Shown piece by piece: positions 58,055 through 64,000 of a stretch of 64,000 bases of DNA. The position numbers and the translations under genes were made by a program. Positions within the stretch are counted from its first letter, which is position 1; every line of letters starts with the position of its first letter. The notes beneath the pieces were generated by a model. It was not told where the DNA came from. It saw only the letters and a list, made by a program, of their open reading frames with translations, and ran no database searches. This stretch comes from Dicyema japonicum (Eukaryota > Dicyemida > Rhombozoa > Dicyemidae), in assembly GCA_011109175.1 (NCBI GenBank), contig RDEW01000084.1, positions 24,862-88,861 of the forward strand. Reading direction: 5' to 3'.

Positions 58055-58688
58055 ATCAGTAACCGAACATTATGATCCATATTCAGTTGAACTACTTAGT
58101 AATATGGGACCATTCAATTAGTTGGCATTTAATTGTCTGCATTATTTAAAAAATAGAGACTCCAACACTTCATGATAATTTTAGCATAAATATATTTTTT
58201 GGTAATCAAAAGAATAGTTTTGGGCAAAAATTAGAGTCCAAATTGACAAATTTACCAAAATTTTTCATTAAAACATGTTGGATTAAGGCTCGGAGTCAAT
58301 GGATACAAGTTTGAGAGAAAGTATTCATTTCTCTGTAAATTTAAGTTAAGAATAAAGGTAGATAAAAAATCTATCAGAAGATAGCAATATACTTGTATCG
58401 AGGTATATAATTATCAAATAAAAATATAAATTTTTGAAAATAAGCAAAAAATCTGAAAGACTGAAACCAATTATCACAGAAAATTCAAATAGTGGAGAAC
58501 AATCCATATTGTAGTTACCAAAATATATATATTTAAACACTTTGACAACAGCCTTCAACACTATTTGATAATCCAATATGTATAATTTTGAAGAAAATAT
58601 ATTATAATTCCTAGAAAAAACGATAGAACGTATACCAAAATAGTCGACTACTAAAATGTGATGAATGCATGTCAAATAGTGTATTAAT

Positions 58689-59203
58689 TTAAATTAAATC
58701 AATTCCAAAGACCACTGTTAAACCGAAAAAACTAAACTTAAACTTTCCCTTGAGAAGCTTGTTGCTTCCAGTTTCTATTAGATATTTCGCGACTTCTCTC
58801 AATTCATACTTTAGTGCCATATGTAAAATATTTTCTTTTTTGTCAGATTTCATTACTTCAAGTTGTACACCTGGATTATCTTTCATAAACTAAACTAGTA
58901 AAAATAGTTATTGCTTTTTTAATCAAATTTAAAGAATTCTGTTTATCTTGATTTTGAAAATGTTCAATCAAGGTTTTGTAGACATCAATAAACTCGTCAG
59001 GATTTAACTCGGCCACCGTGAAGCTTTTACGAATACAGGTTATGTCTAGCTTTTCGATTTCTCGAAACAGGGCTGATTTGTTTTCAACCTTGTTTAATGT
59101 GTTAGATTAAATCACTAACTTGATTTCTTTCATTTATTTGTTTTTGTAACTCGCGAATATCACCGTCAACGTTATAATCTTTTCTATGCAAATCAAACTC
59201 CAT
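58689..59203 (-). CDS. Ankyrin-like gene fragment with micro-introns
   Basis: Joining 59203-59120, 59088-58896 and 58870-58689 (minus) gives one open frame. The introns are 31 nt (59119-59089) and 25 nt (58895-58871), both GT-AG. Exon 2 encodes LFREIEKLDITCIRKSFTVA and NPDEFIDVYKTLIEHFQNQD. Exon 3 has KKENILHMALKYELREVAKY then LIETGSNKLL, an ankyrin-repeat-like helix pair (LHMA...G...YLIE.G). The last roughly 16 codons are a retroelement tail (see 58690-58738). The methionine at 59203 is the first available, but more upstream exons may exist. Function unknown. I chose splice sites because they restore the frame, so the second intron is inference. Confidence 0.55.
58690..58738 (-). repeat. LINE 3' tail module within gene end
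   Basis: Minus strand TTTAGTTTTTTCGGTTTAAC then AGTGGTCTTTGGAATTGATT, nearly identical to 36190-36240. It supplies the final codons and stop of the ankyrin-like frame. Confidence 0.7.
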
Positions 59204-59424
59204 GAGTGATATTAGTACGTGTAGTTATGTTTATATCGTTATAAATATCGTATCCATGACGAATTAATAATAGTAATCTTGAATCGATCTATCCTCATTT
59301 GAGTAATAAAGAAATAAGAAAAATTTCCATCAATTTTGAAACCAGTCGGACTCGACAACAGTGATAGGGAAAGATCGGATTGGGTACCATCTGAAAAAAC
59401 GTTTTTTTTCTGGGCATTATTAAA

Positions 59425-59760
59425 ATGTTCAAAGTTCATTTTAATAGACACAAATTGGAGTATCTTACTGGATTATTGGAAAAAGTAAACAGATGAATCA
59501 TATAAAGATTTGAACCCTAAAGACACTGTTCTATTTATAAAAATAGCTAAGGAAGATGTATCTCCTGAAACGATCGAAATGTTCAAAGTCCATTTTAATA
59601 GACAAAAATTGGAGTAACTTACTGGATTATTGGAAAAAGAAAACAAATGAATCATATAAACATTTGACCCATAGAGAAATTGTTCTATTTATAAAAATAG
59701 TTTGGGAAGATGTATCCCCTAAAACGATCGAAAATTATTTTAAACTTCTAAAATAATCCG
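59425..59760 (+). mobile_element. pogo/Tigger transposase end, tandemly duplicated
   Basis: Two units of about 154 bp (59425-59578 and 59579-59732) differ at a few sites. The second ends an open frame LLDYWKKKTNESYKHLTHRE and WEDVSPKTIENYFKLLK, close to the 'AW..VSPETI.NCFRKAGF' block that closes pogo/Tigger DDE domains. The first unit has in-frame stops. Confidence 0.65.
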
Positions 59761-60064
59761 ATACAACCACACCGTTAGTAATTTTGAACCTAGTTTAAGA
59801 AATATTATCCAAGGCGGATATTTACAATTCGATTGAAATCAAAAATTTATGTCGATAAATTATTNGATAATATTTAATCTGTTGAATCTCTTACGGGGCA
59901 GCAGTCTAAAAAATGAAATATAGGTGAATTAAATGAACCCAAATTTATTATGTTAAGACTCTAATAACAAAAAATCATTTAATTAAATTTAATGCGCAAC
60001 TTCATTTTGCTTTTGTTTTAACAGTATTTTTTCAAAAAAGGAGTAAGATTGGTCGACGCAGTAC

Positions 60065-60700
60065 ATAATAGTTAGGTGAGATCCTCATCAGTTAGACGGT
60101 TACGAAATTTTGTTATGATAGATACCAATTTACTAAAGAGCGATTCACATGCATATGTTGACGCAAATACTGAAGAAATTTTTTGAACATGACATATTAA
60201 ATTAGGATATTTCCCATATAAAATTTGACATAAAAATTCAAGTATTGTACACTTATTAAATAAAGATATCAAATTTATATCCGACTGTAATTCTAACAGT
60301 TCCATTTGAAATTCGTCAGGAGCGAAGGCCGAATCAATATGAATGGGTACTGAGAATACTTTTGATGAGACTGCATTGATTGAATGATGCATTGTCTTTA
60401 TTCTCAGAAAGTGAAATAAATTATGTTGTATCGCAAGATGAAATTTGATTTCTCCAAAGGTGAAGGTTTGCAATAAAGGCAGAGACTTTTCACTACAATT
60501 CGTGACATAGCTCGTTCCAAAATTCTCTGAGTATTTCAATCTCTTTCGTAGAGCCATGTATGAACCTCAATGTTAGAATTTCCTCATAAATCTGGAAATA
60601 TGACAATAGTTTGTTTCATCATTTCACCATCTGGCCTAAATTCACTATATAAATTTAATTTGAAAAAAGTAGCTAAGGGGCCGGAAATAAAATTCATCGG
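60065..60700 (-). mobile_element. hAT (GTF2IRD2/ZBED-like) transposase C-terminal half
   Basis: A 161-codon frame (60072-60557): VPIHIDSAFAPDEFQMELLE, LQSDINLISLF, then YGKYPNLICHVQKISSVFAS, TYACESLFSKLVSIITKFRN, RLTDEDL. 'FQ.EL..LQ.D...' and 'FGSTY.CE.LFS..K..KT..R..LTDE.L' are the C-terminal blocks of hAT-derived GTF2IRD2/ZBED/EPM2AIP1 proteins. It is one of the better kept DNA-transposon frames in the window. Further coding similarity (FFKLNLYSEFRPDGEMMKQT) extends up to about 60700 in other frames. Confidence 0.75.
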
Positions 60701-60741
60701 CCCGCTATTGAGGAACGTCGACCCAAACTAACTGCAATTTC

Positions 60742-60979
60742 AAATACATTTTGAAAACTTAAAGTATTGTCAACATCGAATTATTTCCTCAGATAAATCA
60801 ATATGATTCTACATTTTATTGTTAAAAACTAGCGTAATTTTTTGAGAATCTCTAAAATTTAAATACATTTTGAAAACTTAAAGTATTGTCAACATCGAAT
60901 TATTTCCTCAGATAAATCAATATGATTCTACATTTTATTGTTAAAAACTAGCGTAATTTTTTGAGAATCTCTAAAATTT
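60742..60979. repeat. Perfect tandem duplication, 119 bp x 2
   Basis: Units 60742-60860 and 60861-60979 look identical (start AAATACATTTTGAAAACTTA). No coding. An exact copy suggests a very recent event or an assembly error. Confidence 0.9.
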
Positions 60980-61009
60980 AATACGACATGGTTTTATGTC
61001 AATATTTAT

Positions 61010-61425
61010 TATTATTATTACCCCCAGGATCACTGGGTCAAAGAGAAAGAAATAAAAGTTCTCATCTAACTAAGTGATCCCAGACCGACAAAGGTGAGGA
61101 CGAGTCCGGCGGGGTCGAGAATCCTGAACAGCTCTTCTCATTGGACATGGCATCGGCTCAAAATTTCTGTATGATTGTAGATAATTCGATAGTATTTGGA
61201 ATAGAGGGCAGCTCGGTAGGATAGCCTCCTTTAATAGTTTTCGTTGTAGTTCGATTAAAAAGTTTTCAATAGGTTGGATATTGTGATCTGGTCCAATTAA
61301 CTTTATTGCAGTCTCCTCGATTGCAGATAATTTCAATGTGGAAGATCGTGACATTTGCATTGCCCATGAAGGGCTTGCATACGTCATCGTTGGTCTGATA
61401 AATGTCAATATTTGTTTCATCGTAA
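61010..61425 (-). mobile_element. Jockey-like LINE C-terminus
   Basis: The 116-codon frame reads MKQILTFIRPTMTYASPSWA, MQMSRSSTLKLSAIEETAIK, then LIELQRKLLKEA and PMRRAVQDSRPRRTRPHLCR. 'F(I)RP.(M)TYASP.W' and the following 'L..(I/L)Q..A(I)' are the usual post-RT region. The 3' UTR ends in GGGGGTAATAATAATAATAA on the minus strand (61007-61025), a simple-repeat tail. Confidence 0.75.
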
Positions 61426-61787
61426 AATTCTTTCAACTTTTCAAATTATTCTATTATATCATAATGAATTTTATGAATGTTCGTCATTTCAAAAATGTTC
61501 ATTAATACATTTTATTTATATAAAATGAAAATAAATCATAGAAATTTGATGTTTGGCCTAAGTTAAATTGTTTATCTTTGTTTTATTTTATTCCTATCTG
61601 AAGAGCTGCAGTCTATGATTACGATTTTTACTATTTCGATGGTTTTTAAATTTGTGAGATAACTTTTTAAATTTAAAGCCTCTGGACCAATCAATTGTCA
61701 TCTTTTGGTATTTTTTAAAAATAGTATTTAGCTAAATTAACTCTAATTTAATTCATATTTATAAATAAGAATCTAAGCTACAAATTT
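61426..61787. other. No gene seen
   Basis: AT-rich spacer downstream of the riboflavin kinase gene. Confidence 0.45.
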
Positions 61788-62413
61788 TTATAAAAATGAA
61801 TCGTTTTTTAGTTTAGTCCTTGAAAATTCAATGTCAGAATTAATCATTTTAATCAAATTTTCTAATAATAAAATAATTAAGACTACCAATGGAAGAAAAC
61901 GACATCTCCTTTCGTATGAATCCAACAATGACTACTTTAATTGTACTTCCATAGAACGAATGTTCAAATTTTGAATCAATGTGTACTTCCTTGAACGTTA
62001 AATCATAAAATTACTATTGATCTCGTGGAATTAGAATAAAATGGATTCCATCCAATACTGCAAACCATGATGTTGTAATTTCCATCATCGACTGAGCAAT
62101 ATCCATAATAGATCCCACCGGATAGTTCATCTGGGATACCATTGACAGTATCTTGATTTAGATTTGCTGTATTTATTATGGAATTTTCTTTAAACCAGTT
62201 GAACCATGATGTTGTAATTTCCATCATCGACTGAGCAATATCCATAATAGATCCCACCGGATAGTTCATCTGGGATACCATTGACAGTATCTTGATTTAG
62301 ATTTGCTGTATTTATTATGGAATTTTCTTTAAACCAGTTGGAATCCCCAATTCTTTAGAACCGCGACCAAATCCATGAACAACTGTACCACTAAACAAAT
62401 ATGGGAAATTCAT
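61788..62413 (-). CDS. rfk: Riboflavin kinase, four exons with 25-29-nt introns, exon 2 region duplicated
   Basis: Joining 62413-62335, 62166-62015, 61989-61887 and 61861-61788 (minus) gives 135 codons. The enzyme phosphorylates riboflavin to FMN using ATP in the cytosol. Motifs: [15 protein letters not shown] (residues 14-28, the PTAN nucleotide/Mg site, split by intron 1 between T26 and A27), [10 protein letters not shown] (44-53), [12 protein letters not shown] (61-72), RSIEVHI (75-81, catalytic Glu78 as first codon of exon 3), [15 protein letters not shown], and FSSIENLI near the end. Introns are 29, 25 and 25 nt (GT-AG); human RFK is 155 aa. A perfect 139-bp tandem duplication (62063-62340) holds intron 1 and 110 nt of exon 2 twice. 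Splicing every intron gives a frameshift and early stop; splicing from exon 1 straight to the second copy gives the intact protein. Confidence 0.9.
62063..62340. repeat. Perfect tandem duplication, 139 bp x 2, inside riboflavin kinase
   Basis: Units 62063-62201 and 62202-62340 appear identical base for base. The unit length is not a multiple of 3. Confidence 0.92.
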
Positions 62414-62419
62414 AACGTT

Positions 62420-62755
62420 AATTTAATTTATTATTAAAAAAATCATTTTTTATTAAATAATTAAAATTAAGTTTATTCTTTAATCCGATTCTAAAGGATA
62501 ACTTTCTCATTAATCAATAACGAAGACTCATCTTTGGGATCCAATATAGACTAGCAAGTCTAGGAAACAACTAAAAACTTGAAACTAAAATTAGTTTTTG
62601 AAAATAAAATCAGATTCCCGGTTACGACCTATTCCAAAATAACAAATTGAAAATATTTAATATATTTTGCGAACATCAGAGAAAAGACATAGGCACTAGG
62701 TAAAAAATAATCTGGTAATGTATCTGAGCAATNACAAAAGGAAGAAAACCATCCG
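62420..62755. other. No gene seen; probable join at 62733
   Basis: AT-rich upstream region of riboflavin kinase. A single N at 62733 comes 24 bases before LINE coding sequence starts abruptly, so the two sides may not be adjacent in the genome. Confidence 0.5.
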
Positions 62756-62756
62756 T

Positions 62757-64000
62757 TGCGACTGCTGTGACGCCAGTTTGCATCGTTCTTGCATCAAGTT
62801 GTCCAAGAAGTCTGCTTCATCTCTTACTCGTTGGGTTTGTTCTACTTGCTCCTTTTTCCCTCTACCATACATTCCTCCTGTCATCAGTTCTGAGTCCTCT
62901 GTTTTTATTAATCCTGTCCGCTCCGCGGACCCCTTCCTGCTTAATCCAGAATCTGTCTTAAGACTCGTTCGCAATTATCGAGCTTCCTATCGTATTCACA
63001 TCAGAATTCCTAGATCTGCCCGTCTTTCTGCGGCGAAGGCTTTGTCGGCTTTAATAGAGTCGGTCATTCGTGACCAGACCATTCCGAATTGGAACCGATT
63101 GTTCTGCTTTGCAATATTTGCCCTCGCCGCCCCAGTTCAAGGTTCTTGCTCGAACAAATCCCTTTCCTCTTCCATCAAAGAAAAGATAAATGAGTTCATG
63201 AAGGAATCCTTCATCCTGCTTCCTCTTTTGGACAAGTCAAACAAATCAACTCCAACCATTCCTAAAGACAATCCAATTCGGTTACGCAAACGTATCAACT
63301 CCTGTTTAATGGCGCACGACGTCGGTTCTGCGGTCCGCATTCTTTCATCTTCATATTTCGCCCGCACGATTACTCCGGATGTAGTCAAAATTCTCAGTTC
63401 TAAGCACCCGACTGGCAATGTGCCTAACTTTTGCGCCCAAACATCTGAGGGGGTCTCGATTGCTTCTTCGTCTGTCCAACAACTACTGTCTGCTCTNAAA
63501 CGTATCAACTCCTGTTTAATGGCGCACGACGTCGGTTCTGCGGTCCGTATTCTTTCATCTACATATTTTGTCCGCACGATTACTCCGGATGTAGTCAAGA
63601 TTCTCAGTTCTAAGCACCCGACTGGCAATGTGCCTAACTTTTGCTCCCGAACATCTGAGGGGGTCTCGATTGCTTCTTCGTCTGTCCAACAACTACTGTC
63701 TGTTCTGAAATCTTTTAGGGGCAATAGTAGTGGTGGTGTCGACGGTCTCCGTCCCATTCACTTAATCGACCTCACTTCCGATACTGCCGAGGCTGGAAAC
63801 TGTCTTTCACAATCCATTACCAAGCTTTGTAACTTATTTCTCTGTGGGGATATATCTGAGCATGATAGATTGCTTTTCTTCTCTGCGAACCTGACAGCAT
63901 TGGAGAAAAAAGACGGCGGCATTAGGCCTATTGCCGTCGGGAACGTTTTCCGTCGTTTGTTTGCTAAAGTCGGATGCAAGCTGGTAATTCCATCTATTAG
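62757..64000 (+). mobile_element. R2-like LINE, 5' half, open to window end
   Basis: A long plus-strand frame opens in a PHD-like finger half (CDCCDASLHRSC..., W-V-C-S-T-C). It continues SYRIHIRIPRSARLSAAKAL and IPNWNRLFCFAIFALAAPVQ (the block also seen at 1.1 and 21.9 kb), then INSCLMAHDVGSAVRILSS. That stretch occurs twice because of a 210-bp direct repeat around N63497. After it come GGVDGLRPIHLIDL and KKDGGIRPIAVGNVFRRL, the first RT blocks. The 210-bp repeat keeps the frame. Apart from the N this is the least damaged N-terminal half in the window and may belong to a recently active copy. The first cysteine pair of the finger is lost at the 62733 join. Confidence 0.85.
63288..63706 (+). 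repeat. 210-bp near-identical direct repeat around a single N
   Basis: Units 63288-63496 and 63498-63706 differ at about eight positions and are separated by N63497. Probably two alleles or two element copies joined by the assembler. Confidence 0.8.

Noticed and set aside
62003-62281. 92-codon continuous frame in the riboflavin kinase locus
   Set aside because: It reads through an intron and the duplication junction; the spliced version matches the enzyme family end to end.
63137-63979. Long minus-strand open frames near the window end
   Set aside because: They mirror the strongly coding plus-strand LINE frame with clear RT motifs; no motif on the minus strand.
1-64000. Prokaryotic features (operons, ribosome binding sites, CRISPR arrays)
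   Set aside because: Spliceosomal introns, poly(A)-type signals and eukaryotic transposons make these irrelevant; no regularly spaced repeat-spacer array was seen.

Overview
The window reads as a piece of a small, AT-rich, transposon-laden animal (metazoan) genome. The strongest clue to the organism is gene structure. Three host genes can be assembled by eye: a Rab11-like GTPase at 28943-29696 (+), riboflavin kinase at 61788-62413 (-), and an ankyrin-like gene at about 58689-59203 (-). Each needs GT-AG introns of only 20-31 nucleotides to restore the reading frame and the family motifs. Introns this short are established for dicyemid mesozoans (parasites of cephalopod kidneys) and, outside animals, for a few protists. 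Together with the animal-type transposons (RTE-like, Jockey-like and R2-like LINEs, hAT, pogo/Tigger, MULE), this suggests a dicyemid, or less likely an orthonectid. The assignment is inference.

Layout. 0-9.4 kb: remnants of three kinds of non-LTR element plus one SINE. 9.4-14.7 kb: AT-rich DNA with a large diverged two-copy direct repeat and small dispersed repeats. 14.7-25.7 kb: the best R2-like reverse transcriptase domain, a MULE remnant, a SINE with clean target duplications, and a PHD-finger LINE N-terminus separated by a 307-base N gap from a Jockey-like LINE. 25.7-27.5 kb: no genes seen. 27.5-36 kb: LINE debris surrounding the Rab11-like gene, a full-length SINE, and a pogo/Tigger element interrupted by an inverted SINE. 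36-41 kb: a Jockey-like remnant and the most complete RTE-like LINE (endonuclease, RT, C-terminal tail). 41-58 kb: fragments of LINEs and hAT elements, including one hAT-like element with terminal inverted repeats and an 8-bp target duplication. 58-64 kb: the ankyrin-like gene, the riboflavin kinase gene (carrying a perfect 139-bp tandem duplication in this assembly), and the 5' half of an R2-like LINE running off the end.

The mobile elements look like interacting parasites. A tRNA-derived SINE family (five copies) ends in the same roughly 35-bp tail as an RTE-like LINE at 9.35 kb, which suggests that LINE as its replication partner. A second short 3' tail recurs at the ends of several unrelated-looking elements and appears to have landed in the end of the ankyrin-like gene. 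Most element reading frames are broken, and several RT active sites are mutated. No rRNA, functional tRNA, CRISPR array or operon-like structure was seen.
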